The notes under the pieces were generated by a model. It was not told the DNA's origin and searched no databases. It saw only the letters and a program-made list of their open reading frames with translations. Positions 35,582 to 43,333 of a DNA stretch of 54,508 nt are shown here, piece by piece. This stretch comes from Bacteroidales bacterium (GTDB lineage: Bacteria > Bacteroidota > Bacteroidia > Bacteroidales > VadinHA17). Position 1 is the stretch's first letter; the number at the start of each line of letters is the position of its first letter. Position numbers and translations under genes: made by a program. Location: positions 1,097 through 55,604 of the forward strand of contig PMIJ01000127.1 in assembly GCA_003157015.1 (NCBI GenBank), written 5' to 3'.

Positions 35582-35959
35582 ATGAGAGAATTAACGAGAG
35601 CGGAAGAGGAAGTAATGCAGGTTCTCTGGAAGATAAAAAAAGGATTTGTCAAAGAAATTCTTGAGCACTTTGATGAACCAAAACCTGCCTATAATACTGT
35701 AAGCACAATTGTCAGGATCCTGCAGGATAAAGGATTCGTTGATCACAAAGCCTATGGAAGGACACATGAGTATTTTCCTGTTGTTTCTAAGAATGAATAT
35801 TCCAAAACACATCTCAACACCTTTGTAAATGACTATTTCTCCAACTCCTTTGAAAAGATGGTCAGTTTTTTCGCAAAAGAAAAAAGCATTTCTCTGAAAG
35901 AGATGGAAGAGATTATGAAAATAATGGCAGGCGAAGTTAAAAAGCAAAAGACGAAATAA
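35582..35959 (+). CDS. BlaI/MecI/CopY-family repressor
   Basis: 125-residue winged-helix repressor: LTRAEEEVMQVLWKIKKGFV, then the recognition region PAYNTVSTIVRILQDKGFVDH with the conserved YNTV, and RTHEYFPVVSKNEY. The C-terminal half is the dimerisation domain (to KKQKTK). BlaI-type proteins repress until cleaved by a partner M56 metalloprotease. That partner is the next gene, whose ATG overlaps this gene's stop codon. The operator-like palindromes at three promoters nearby are its likely targets, including its own. Confidence 0.92.
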   Translation: MRELTRAEEEVMQVLWKIKKGFVKEILEHFDEPKPAYNTVSTIVRILQDKGFVDHKAYGRTHEYFPVVSKNEYSKTHLNTFVNDYFSNSFEKMVSFFAKEKSISLKEMEEIMKIMAGEVKKQKTK

Positions 35960-37317
35960 TGAGCGCATTATTTATATATATGGTAAAGGTTGCCGTTTAT
36001 CTGATAGCCCTTTACCTGGTATATTCAATATTACTTAGCAGGGATACATCTTATGGCCGTAACAGGGCATTTATCCTTCTCTCATTATTATCATCGCTTA
36101 TCATTCCTTTAATCAATTTACATACGCTTAAGCCCTGGAATATTCAGTTCTTCGGGAAAATTCTTTCCGAGGTATTTATCACTGCCGCCGTTAACCCCGG
36201 TAAGGCTCTTCATCATAGCATATCACTGCCCGGAATTCTGCAAATGATATACTCAGCCTATATCATCGTCGTTATTATTTTCATTTTTAAACTAATAATT
36301 GACGTTTTAAATCTGTTGTTATTAATCATACGGCACAGAAGAGAGGACAGCCATATTATCAGATTTCATGGATTTAACACCTCCGGTTTCTCAGCAATGG
36401 GATATGTATTTGTAAATACAAAACTAAGCGATGAAAATGCTGATGAGATAATAAGACATGAGCAAAACCATCTCAGGCAAAATCATTTTCTGGATATTGT
36501 ATTTATTGAAATATTTAAAGCACTTCAATGGTTCAACCCGGCAGTTTACCTCTTCAACAGGTCCCTGCGTGCCATTCATGAGTACCAGGCCGATCAGGAA
36601 TGCATTAGTTCGGGTATCCCGATTGTAAATTATCAGAGCCTTTTGTTAAACCAGGTTTTCAAATCAGGAGCATTCAATCTTACAAACAGTTTTTCAAATC
36701 CATCGCTTATTAAGAAAAGGATGGTTATGATGACAAAAAAACGCACTTCAGCCCTCGCTGACGCTAAGATTCTGATAGTTCTACCGGTAATTGGGGTTGT
36801 CTTCATGGCTGTTTCTGCATTCAGAGGCATTCCCGATTCTTATCTAAAACAGCTAATCCCAATGATATCTACCCAATCTGTAACTGTTGAATCCAATTCC
36901 GGATTATTGGCCCCTCCTCCACCTCCGCCACCACCACCCGCAGCAGTATCAAATGGAAAAGATCAGACAGTGAAGGAAGAGACGATTGACCCGAAAGAGG
37001 TACAGCCGTTCATAGTGGTTGAGGAGATGCCAGAGTTCCCCGGTGGTAATTCTGAACTTCAGAAATATATCATTAAAAATACGAGGTATCCGGAAAATGC
37101 TAAAATTCAAAACATACAGGGAAAAGTAATTGTACGCTTTTGTGTAAAGCCTGATGGCGGTGTGAGTATGGCAAGTGTTCTTAAAGGTATTTCGCCTGAC
37201 CTGGATGCTGAAGCAGTGAGAGTTGTCAATACACTGCCTACATTCAAACCCGGGAAGCAGGGAGGAAAAGCAGTTCCGGTCTGGTTTATGGTTCCTATAG
37301 CATTTACGCTGAAATAA
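35959..37317 (+). CDS. BlaR1-type M56 metallopeptidase sensor with C-terminal TonB domain
   Basis: 452 residues. Four or so membrane segments enclose a cytoplasmic M56 peptidase domain with RHEQNHLRQNHFLD (HExxH zinc site at about 170-180) and AIHEYQADQEC supplying the third ligand Glu. One more helix near 275-290 leads to a periplasmic part: a run of prolines (about 320-330), then a TonB C-terminal domain (about 355-452) with FPGGNSELQKYIIKNTRYP, NIQGKVIVRFCVKPDGGV and LKGISPDLDAEAVRVV. BlaR1 proteins normally end in a penicillin-binding sensor; here the sensor position is taken by a TonB-like domain. Coupled with the upstream BlaI gene. Confidence 0.9.
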   Translation: MSALFIYMVKVAVYLIALYLVYSILLSRDTSYGRNRAFILLSLLSSLIIPLINLHTLKPWNIQFFGKILSEVFITAAVNPGKALHHSISLPGILQMIYSAYIIVVIIFIFKLIIDVLNLLLLIIRHRREDSHIIRFHGFNTSGFSAMGYVFVNTKLSDENADEIIRHEQNHLRQNHFLDIVFIEIFKALQWFNPAVYLFNRSLRAIHEYQADQECISSGIPIVNYQSLLLNQVFKSGAFNLTNSFSNPSLIKKRMVMMTKKRTSALADAKILIVLPVIGVVFMAVSAFRGIPDSYLKQLIPMISTQSVTVESNSGLLAPPPPPPPPPAAVSNGKDQTVKEETIDPKEVQPFIVVEEMPEFPGGNSELQKYIIKNTRYPENAKIQNIQGKVIVRFCVKPDGGVSMASVLKGISPDLDAEAVRVVNTLPTFKPGKQGGKAVPVWFMVPIAFTLK

Positions 37318-37382
37318 ATCCAGTTGATGTAGCTGTATGAAAATGATCCTTTTTGGGTCATTTTTTATTTATAATTAAATAT

Positions 37383-37417
37383 TTAGTTGCATAACTAATT
37401 ATTTCGTTGTATATTTG
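37383..37417 (+). promoter_or_regulatory. BlaI-type operator and promoter 2 (TonB-domain lipoprotein)
   Basis: TTAGTTGCATAACTAA at 37383-37398, identical to copy 1. TTG at 37387-37389, 20 bp, TATATTTG at 37410-37417. The shared spacer (TTTCGTTGTA) also resembles copy 1, so the whole promoter was probably duplicated. Confidence 0.75.
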
Positions 37418-37474
37418 CTATTAATCAATTTTTCACATCTGACCAAAATATTTATAATTAAAAAGTGTAAAATT

Positions 37475-37951
37475 ATGAAAGCAAAAAAAACCTTAATCCC
37501 TCTGGCAGCACTGAAAATATTATCAGTTCTTTCCGTGCTTTTCGTTGTTATTGCTTTGTCTGCCTGCGCTACCAGGAAAAAAGTTCTCACACAACAACCT
37601 GTTGTAAGAGAGAAAGCCAGCTCACCTGAGCAGGAAGAACCTTTTGTTGTTGTTGAAGAAATGCCCATGTTCCCCGGAGGCGACAGCACGCTCCATGCCT
37701 TTATAAGTAAAAACATAAAGTACCCTGAATCTGCGAAAACAAATAAAATTCAGGGAAAGGTAATCGTCAGATTCTGTGTTACTTCAATAGGAGGAGTCGA
37801 CAGAATCAGTGTTTTAAGGGGTGTTAATCCTGAACTCGATGCCGAAGCAGCCAGAGTTATAGCCTCTCTTCCAGCGTTTAAACCGGGGAAACAGGGAGGA
37901 AAACCCGTGCCTGTATGGTTTATGGTGCCAATAGATTTTTCGCTTAAATAA
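37475..37951 (+). CDS. TonB C-terminal-domain lipoprotein
   Basis: 158 residues from the ATG at 37475. An upstream in-frame TTG at 37415 falls inside the promoter and is excluded. A lipoprotein signal ends VIALSAC (Cys at about 30). After a short linker comes a TonB C-terminal domain with FVVVEEMPMFPGGDSTLHAF, NKIQGKVIVRFCVTSIGG, VLRGVNPELDAEAARVI and FKPGKQGGKPVPVWFMVP. These blocks are nearly the same as the end of the M56 sensor, so this is a paralogue. Being a lipoprotein without a membrane helix, it is unlikely to act as a classical TonB energy transducer. It has its own BlaI-type operator. Confidence 0.85.
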   Translation: MKAKKTLIPLAALKILSVLSVLFVVIALSACATRKKVLTQQPVVREKASSPEQEEPFVVVEEMPMFPGGDSTLHAFISKNIKYPESAKTNKIQGKVIVRFCVTSIGGVDRISVLRGVNPELDAEAARVIASLPAFKPGKQGGKPVPVWFMVPIDFSLK

Positions 37952-37981
37952 TTACTTTTCCTATACTAAATAATTAAATAT

Positions 37982-38015
37982 ATAGTTGCGTAACTAATTA
38001 ATTAGTTTAATTTAG
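37982..38015 (+). promoter_or_regulatory. BlaI-type operator and promoter 3 (secreted TonB-domain protein)
   Basis: ATAGTTGCGTAACTAA at 37982-37997, 14 of 16 bases as in the other two copies. TTG at 37986-37988, 19 bp, TAATTTAG at 38008-38015 as a weaker -7 box. It lies 54 bp before the ATG at 38069. Confidence 0.65.
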
Positions 38016-38068
38016 AATCAGTAACAGAACAAATCATAGTTTATTTTTAACATTAATAAATTACAAGT

Positions 38069-38605
38069 ATGAAGACAAAAAAAATCTCCTGTAAAAACGT
38101 GAGTCTGAGATTGATGTTGGTTATTCCCACAATTATTCTGGCCCTTTTTGTTTTTGCTCTGAGTGCCTCAGGGCAGACAAACACCGCTACAAAAAAGGAA
38201 GTTGCTCCTCCACCTCCTCCACCACCTCCACCTCCACCGCCACCACCTCCTGTGCCATCAGACAAAAAACCGGTTACAGGTATGACAGACGGAGCTTATC
38301 AGAAAGTGGATGTAATGCCTGTTTACCCTGGAGGAAACGAAGCATTGTTAAAGTATATCATTGATAGTACCCATTATCCAAAAGATGCTAAAATCCAGAA
38401 TATTCAGGGAAAAGTATTAGTCCGCTTTGTCGTAAATGCGAATGGATCAGTTCAAGATGTCTCCGTGCTCAAAGGAGTCAGCCCCTCACTTGATGCAGAA
38501 TCGGTTCGAATAGTGAAGACACTGCCAAAATTCAAGCCAGCCGAACTGGAAGGAAAGACTGTACCTGTATGGTATGTGATCCCTATTCAGTTTGCGCTGA
38601 AATAA
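38069..38605 (+). CDS. Secreted or anchored TonB C-terminal-domain protein with polyproline linker
   Basis: 178 residues. An N-terminal hydrophobic segment (about 13-32) ends at ALSASGQ, which looks like a cleavable signal peptide, although an uncleaved anchor is possible. Then a run of about 15 consecutive prolines (about 47-61), then a TonB C-terminal domain: MPVYPGGNEALLKYIIDST, KIQNIQGKVLVRFVVNANGS, LKGVSPSLDAESVRIVKTLP. Third paralogue of the series M56 sensor, lipoprotein, secreted protein, each with an upstream BlaI-type operator. The polyproline rod is typical of TonB, where it spans the periplasm. Confidence 0.83.
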   Translation: MKTKKISCKNVSLRLMLVIPTIILALFVFALSASGQTNTATKKEVAPPPPPPPPPPPPPPPVPSDKKPVTGMTDGAYQKVDVMPVYPGGNEALLKYIIDSTHYPKDAKIQNIQGKVLVRFVVNANGSVQDVSVLKGVSPSLDAESVRIVKTLPKFKPAELEGKTVPVWYVIPIQFALK

Positions 38606-38625
38606 TCTTTTGAATTATTAAATCT

Positions 38626-38654
38626 GTAGAGACGCCCAAATTGGGCGTCTCTAC
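38626..38654. repeat. GTAGAGACGCCCAA palindrome, copy 2
   Basis: Identical arms to copy 1 (GTAGAGACGCCCAA / TTGGGCGTCTCTAC) around one base. It lies 20 bp after the stop of the polyproline TonB-domain gene. Confidence 0.8.
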
Positions 38655-38710
38655 TATTTTCCATATACACATTGATTTATAAAAATACAGATTTAGGTTT
38701 TTATTTGCAG

Positions 38711-38730
38711 GGACAGGTAGCAGCCTGTCC
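38711..38730. terminator. Hairpin GGACAGG-TAGCAG-CCTGTCC
   Basis: Seven-base perfect stem with a six-base loop, followed by ATTTTATTTTATTTT. It is downstream of the TonB-domain genes and before the acyl-CoA reductase gene, so it may end the former transcript. Confidence 0.55.
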
Positions 38731-38787
38731 ATTTTATTTTATTTTAATTCAAATTCCTTACTTTTATGGCTTTCAATTATTCAGTTT

Positions 38788-39849
38788 ATGGACATTGGAG
38801 AGAGAATCAAATCATTTGCCCTTCTGGGAGAGACTCTTCAGAACTACCTGAAGAACTGTTCTGCTACAATTGGAGGGATAGGTTGCGACATCTCCTATCT
38901 GAATACATTGATTGACAACCAGATCAGACATAACCCCTGGTTCACCGCGGAAAATGTAAGGTTGGCAATTACGGCTATTGCAGAAGAACTTACCGAAGAT
39001 AACCTGACTTGTTGGACAAAAGCCTATCCCGCGCTAAGAGAAGAAAATAAACCTATGAGGGTTGGAGTAATAATGGCAGGAAATATACCCCTTGTAGGTT
39101 TTCATGACTTTCTTTCTGTGCTTATAACAGGAAATACACTCCTTGCTAAAACTAGCTCAAAAGATTATGAATTACTTAATTACGTTAGTGACATGCTATG
39201 TAAACTAAACCCCGGTTTCAAAGAAAGAATTGAATTCACGGAAAGTACGCTCATAAATTTTGATGCAGTTATTGCCACAGGTAGTGATAACAGTTCCCGG
39301 TATTTTAATTACTATTTTGGTAAATATCCGCATATAATAAGAAGAAACAGAAACAGCATTGCGATACTGGAAGGAGATGAAACCTCGGATGAGATTGAAG
39401 CTCTCGGAACAGATATTTTCTCATATTTTGGACTCGGTTGCCGAAACATATCAAAGATCTATGTTCCAAGAGGTTATGACATAAGAGAAATCACAACAAA
39501 CTGGAAAAATTTCAGCAGAGTAATTACTCATAGAAAATATGCAAACAATTACGATTTCAATAAAGCTGTCTGGCTTGTTAATAAGGAGACTTTTTACGAT
39601 TCAGGCTTTCTTTTGCTGAAAGAAGATGCCAGAATTTCATCACCGGTTTCTGTACTCCATTATGAATATTATGAATCTCAAGATGCTGTAAAACAGCAAA
39701 CAGAGTTCCTAAAAGAAAAAATTCAGTGTATTGTCAGCAAACATCACATTCCGTTTGGTAAAGCTCAGTGGCCTCATCTATGGGATTATGCTGACGGAAT
39801 TGATACAATTGAATTTCTTCTAAAAAAAAAATTAGCCGGAATATTGTAA
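38788..39849 (+). CDS. LuxC-like acyl-CoA reductase
   Basis: 353-residue member of the acyl-CoA reductase (LuxC) branch of the aldehyde dehydrogenase superfamily. RVGVIMAGNIPLVGFHDFLS at about 92-112, KTSSKDYELL, FDAVIATGSDNSSRYFNYYF, RRNRNSIAILEGDE, and the active-site GLGCRNISKIYVP with Cys at about 223. Such enzymes reduce acyl-CoA or acyl-phosphate to aldehyde. In Bacteroidota this type is widespread and of unsettled role. It stands upstream of the pRiA4b-like gene and miaA. Confidence 0.87.
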   Translation: MDIGERIKSFALLGETLQNYLKNCSATIGGIGCDISYLNTLIDNQIRHNPWFTAENVRLAITAIAEELTEDNLTCWTKAYPALREENKPMRVGVIMAGNIPLVGFHDFLSVLITGNTLLAKTSSKDYELLNYVSDMLCKLNPGFKERIEFTESTLINFDAVIATGSDNSSRYFNYYFGKYPHIIRRNRNSIAILEGDETSDEIEALGTDIFSYFGLGCRNISKIYVPRGYDIREITTNWKNFSRVITHRKYANNYDFNKAVWLVNKETFYDSGFLLLKEDARISSPVSVLHYEYYESQDAVKQQTEFLKEKIQCIVSKHHIPFGKAQWPHLWDYADGIDTIEFLLKKKLAGIL

Positions 39850-39882
39850 TCTAAAAAATATTATATTGCACCCATCGAATTA

Positions 39883-40446
39883 ATGCATATTATGGTATAC
39901 AAATTTGTAGTGTTATCAGATGAAGATGAGTCATTTGTCAGGGAATTTGAATTTCTTGACACACATACGTTACTGGATTTTCACAACCAGATTCAGGATG
40001 AACTGGAGTTTGATAAATCACAGATGGCTTCATTTTTTATGGCAACCGACAATTGGGAGAAGGAAGAAGAATTCACTTTATTCGACATGGGTACAGGTTC
40101 TTCCACGATGGAAGTCGCTGTTCTGGAAGATATTATTTTCAGAAAGAACCAGAAATTACTTTATGTATTCGATTTTTTTAATGAGAGGTCTCTCTTTGTT
40201 GAGTATACCGGTGAAGCGAAAGAGATCGATGGCCGGGAATATCCATCCTGTACAAATTCTAAAGGAGTCCCTCCGAAACAGGTGATTTTCGGCGGAACTG
40301 CAAGGAAACTCTATAATAATATTGTTGTTTCCGATGATGAAGATGAGGATGAACCTGAATTTGATGATCTCTTCCTAAATGGAAACGATGAAGAAACCCT
40401 GCCTGATTTCGAGAATATAGAAAACCTGAACGAGGACGAAGAATAA
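39883..40446 (+). CDS. pRiA4b ORF-3-like protein (often annotated as IS1096 passenger TnpR family)
   Basis: 187 residues. VYKFVVLSDEDESFVREFEF at the start, FFMATDNWEKEEEFTLFDMG, LYVFDFFNERSLFVEYTGEA and a strongly acidic C-terminus (DDEDEDEPEFDDLF and more). The central pattern fits the pRiA4b ORF-3-like family. The name IS1096 passenger TnpR is a database legacy: nothing here suggests a transposon, and in Bacteroidota the gene sits stably before miaA. A second ATG lies nine bases downstream and may be the true start. Function unknown. Confidence 0.8.
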   Translation: MHIMVYKFVVLSDEDESFVREFEFLDTHTLLDFHNQIQDELEFDKSQMASFFMATDNWEKEEEFTLFDMGTGSSTMEVAVLEDIIFRKNQKLLYVFDFFNERSLFVEYTGEAKEIDGREYPSCTNSKGVPPKQVIFGGTARKLYNNIVVSDDEDEDEPEFDDLFLNGNDEETLPDFENIENLNEDEE

Positions 40447-40467
40447 TCTTCCCAGCCTCCAATTCCA

Positions 40468-41385
40468 ATGAAACATTCTCTGATAGTTTTGCTAGGTCCA
40501 ACCGGGGTCGGCAAAACAGATGTAGCTATTGAAATAGCCTCTCATTTCAAGTGTGAAATTATTTCAGCAGATTCCAGACAGTTCTTCAGGGAAATGAGAA
40601 TCGGAACAGCCGTGCCTACCCTGCAACAGCTTGAAACTATCAAACATCATTTTATCAGATTCCTGTCTGTAAAAGATTATTACAGTTCAAGTCTTTTTGA
40701 AAGAGATGTACTAGATTTTCTTCCAAAACTATTCTCATCCGGTAACGTTACGCTGATGACCGGTGGCTCGGGATTGTATATCGATGCTGTTTGTTACGGC
40801 ATTGACGAAATACCCGATCTAGATTCCAGCGTCAGAGAAAAATACCTGGCAAAATATAGCGCAGATGGTATAGAAGGGTTGAGAGAAACATTAAAAATAC
40901 TAGACCCTGAACATTATAAGGTTGTTGATCTAAATAATTATAAACGGATAATCAGGGCTCTTGAAATCTGTGAATCAACTGGTATGCCATATTCTTCATT
41001 CCTGAAAAAGGGAAAAAAGAAAAGAGACTTTGATATAATTAAAGTCGGACTTGAAAGGCCACGTGATGAGCTTTACAGGAGGATAAACCAAAGGGTAGAT
41101 GAGATGGTAAAATTGGGAATTGAAGATGAGGCAAAACAGCTTTATCAGTTCAGAAAACTTAACGCTCTCAACAGTGTTGGATACAAAGAATTTTTTGATG
41201 CCTTCGACGGGAAAATTTCAAGTGAAAAAGCAATAGAACTAATTAAGAGGAACAGCAGGCGATACGCAAAGCGCCAGATTACATGGTGGGGAAAGGATAA
41301 AGAGATAAAATGGTTTCATCCTGACCAGGTGAAGAATATAATCAATTACATTGCCACATCCGTATGCCCCCCACCCCCCCTATAG
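40468..41385 (+). CDS. miaA: tRNA dimethylallyltransferase MiaA
   Basis: 305 residues. P-loop LLGPTGVGKTDVAIEIA at about 8-24, IISADSRQFFREMRIGTA (35-52), MTGGSGLYIDAV (about 96-107) and the tRNA-contact NSVGYKEFFDAF (about 233). C-terminal RRYAKRQITWW is the family end motif. It adds the isopentenyl group to A37 of tRNAs reading UNN codons. The last residues, CPPPPL, are encoded by a C-rich intergenic repeat, so the natural stop has been replaced by one in the repeat. Starts 21 bp after the upstream gene. Confidence 0.94.
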   Translation: MKHSLIVLLGPTGVGKTDVAIEIASHFKCEIISADSRQFFREMRIGTAVPTLQQLETIKHHFIRFLSVKDYYSSSLFERDVLDFLPKLFSSGNVTLMTGGSGLYIDAVCYGIDEIPDLDSSVREKYLAKYSADGIEGLRETLKILDPEHYKVVDLNNYKRIIRALEICESTGMPYSSFLKKGKKKRDFDIIKVGLERPRDELYRRINQRVDEMVKLGIEDEAKQLYQFRKLNALNSVGYKEFFDAFDGKISSEKAIELIKRNSRRYAKRQITWWGKDKEIKWFHPDQVKNIINYIATSVCPPPPL

Positions 41386-41413
41386 GGGGAAGTCCCGCTT
41401 CAGCGGGACAGAG
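41366..41413. repeat. C-rich repeat and hairpin at the miaA/rpe junction
   Basis: CCCCCCACCCCCCC, TATAGGGGG, then the hairpin GTCCCGCT-TC-AGCGGGAC at about 41392-41409. It lies between convergent miaA and rpe. It overlaps the miaA 3' end. Confidence 0.65.
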
Positions 41414-41424
41414 GGCCTTGGATC

Positions 41425-42078
41425 TCAGATCAGTCTTTTCAGTCTTCTAATTGTCCCTTCCGGATCAGCTGAACTGAAAACCGAATTTCCGGCTACAAGT
41501 ACATTAGCACCTGACTGTATTAGCCTGGCAGCATTTGTAGTATCAATGCCTCCATCGACTTCTATTAAGACGTTATAACCACCTTCATCAATCATTTTAC
41601 GCAGCTCTGTTATTTTATTATAACTCTCCATAATAAATAACTGACCGCCAAAACCAGGATTAACGGTCATAATCAGTACCATGTCGATATATGGAAGCAC
41701 ATTCTTCAGGAGTAAGACAGGAGTATGGGGGTTTATTGCGACCCCGGCTTTCATTTCAAGATTTCGTATTTCAGTCACAGTACGGTTTAAATGAATGCAG
41801 GCTTCGTACTGAACAATGAGATTATTTGCTCCGGCATCGCGGAACCGGCTTAAATACCTGTCAGGATCTATTATCATAAGGTGTACGTCAAGCGGTTTGG
41901 CCGAAACTTTTTTAGCGACTTTTATAACAGGGAATCCAAAAGAAATGTTCGGGACAAAAACGCCATCCATAATATCAAGATGAAGCCAGTCAGCTTCACT
42001 TTTGTTAATCATCCTGATTTCATTTTCGAGATGGCCAAAATCGGCTGCTAACAGTGATGGAGATACGAGATGGTCCAT
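41425..42078 (-). CDS. rpe: Ribulose-phosphate 3-epimerase
   Basis: 217-residue TIM barrel. SPSLLAADFGHLENEI at the start, WLHLDIMDGVFVPNISFG with metal-binding His and Asp, DVHLMIIDPDRYL, MTVNPGFGGQLFI (the family phosphate-loop motif) and IEVDGGIDTTNA with the second catalytic Asp. It interconverts ribulose and xylulose 5-phosphates in the pentose phosphate pathway. It follows rpoD by 35 bp on the same strand. Confidence 0.95.
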   Translation of the reverse strand: MDHLVSPSLLAADFGHLENEIRMINKSEADWLHLDIMDGVFVPNISFGFPVIKVAKKVSAKPLDVHLMIIDPDRYLSRFRDAGANNLIVQYEACIHLNRTVTEIRNLEMKAGVAINPHTPVLLLKNVLPYIDMVLIMTVNPGFGGQLFIMESYNKITELRKMIDEGGYNVLIEVDGGIDTTNAARLIQSGANVLVAGNSVFSSADPEGTIRRLKRLI

Positions 42079-42113
42079 TTATGATTATTTTGAGCAAAGA
42101 TAGCAACGAATTG

Positions 42114-42977
42114 TTACCCCAGGTAAGATTTCAGTATTCTGCAGCGTGTCGTAAATTGTATTCTTTTAATGGCTTTTTCTTTTATTTGCCTTACCCTTTC
42201 CCGGGTCAGACCAAGCTCCTCGCCTATTTCCTCGAGAGTATAAGGATGTTTCATCCCTAAGCCAAAATAAAGCTTCAGAACCTTTGATTCGCGAGGCGAT
42301 AGTGTGCTTAGCGCTCTTTCTATCTCGTATGCAAGCGATTCGTTTATAAGGTTTTTATCGGGGCTTGGAGTGTCTGAACTCTGGAGGACATCATACATAT
42401 TATTATCCTCCTCTGAACTAATAGGAGCATCCATGCTGACAGTCCGTCCTGTGGTTTTCAGAGCATCTTTTACTTCCTCGGGAATCATTTCAAGCATTTC
42501 GGCTATTTCCTGGGAAGAAGGTTCCCTCTCATATTCCTGCTCAAGTCGTGCAAAAGCCCTGTTTATACGGTTGATTGAACCTATCTTATTAACAGGAAGC
42601 CGGACTATACGGGCCTGTTCAGCGAGAGCCTGAAGAATTGCCTGACGGATCCACCAGACAGCATAGGATATGAATTTGAAACCTCTCGTCTCATCAAAAC
42701 GCTGGGCGGCTTTCATTAATCCGAGATTACCCTCGTTGATCAGATCAGGGAGGCTCATCCCCTGATTTTGATACTGTTTTGCAACAGAAACCACAAACCT
42801 AAGGTTGGCTTTAACAAGTTTTCTTAAGGCTTCAGTTTCACCCGATTTAATTCTCCTGGCCAGAATAACCTCTTCTTCCGGAGAAATAAGATCCACTCTT
42901 CCAATCTCCTGAAGATATTTATCAAGGGAGGGAGTATCACGGTTAGTGACCTGTTTCGTAATCTTAAGCTGACGCAT
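42114..42977 (-). CDS. rpoD: Primary sigma factor RpoD/SigA (Bacteroidota type)
   Basis: 287 residues, the short form found in this phylum. Region 1.2 [19 protein letters not shown], region 2 with [30 protein letters not shown] and [14 protein letters not shown] (2.3-2.4), region 3, and region 4 with [23 protein letters not shown], the -35-reading helix-turn-helix. The acidic 1.1 region of proteobacterial RpoD is absent. It directs transcription from the TTG/TAnnTTTG promoters found in this window. Confidence 0.94.
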   Translation of the reverse strand: MRQLKITKQVTNRDTPSLDKYLQEIGRVDLISPEEEVILARRIKSGETEALRKLVKANLRFVVSVAKQYQNQGMSLPDLINEGNLGLMKAAQRFDETRGFKFISYAVWWIRQAILQALAEQARIVRLPVNKIGSINRINRAFARLEQEYEREPSSQEIAEMLEMIPEEVKDALKTTGRTVSMDAPISSEEDNNMYDVLQSSDTPSPDKNLINESLAYEIERALSTLSPRESKVLKLYFGLGMKHPYTLEEIGEELGLTRERVRQIKEKAIKRIQFTTRCRILKSYLG

Positions 42978-43333
42978 TTACTGGCCAGTTTTTAGTTTTT
43001 TGAAGAAAGATCAGGCAAGAGGGACAATTTTAGTAAAAAAAAAGCAATATTGCCATACAAAACATCATTTTTTTTTTGGTGAATAATAGTTTTTTAGTAA
43101 ATTGCGGCGATATTTTACATATTGAATATCAAATTATTAATTGATTTGATAAAGTCCGTTGCATTTTTGACATTATTTAACAGGAAATATATTAGCATTT
43201 TTTTTTAATATTGCAGCGGTAATTAGGATATGTGAAGTAGTTATTGCATAGTCTATCGGGTTCATATTCACATCTTGGCCCGTGTTTCCAACAAAATCAT
43301 TATAATCTCTTTTATTCCATTTATCATTACAGT
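42978..43333. other. Divergent rpoD-rho intergenic region
   Basis: About 356 bp, AT-rich with runs of A and T near 43030-43080 and 43197-43208. It should contain the leftward rpoD promoter and the rightward rho promoter and leader. I see no strong consensus box and no structure resembling a known riboswitch. Open frames that run through it have no coding character. Rho leaders are often autoregulated, which could explain the length. Confidence 0.4.

Noticed and set aside
38053..38265. Minus-strand frame coding a glycine-rich protein
   Set aside because: It is the complement of the polyproline codons of the TonB-domain gene and has no other coding sign.
39883..40446. Insertion-sequence passenger gene (IS1096 TnpR family name)
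   Set aside because: No transposase or terminal repeats are present, and the gene sits in a housekeeping context before miaA. The family name alone is misleading.
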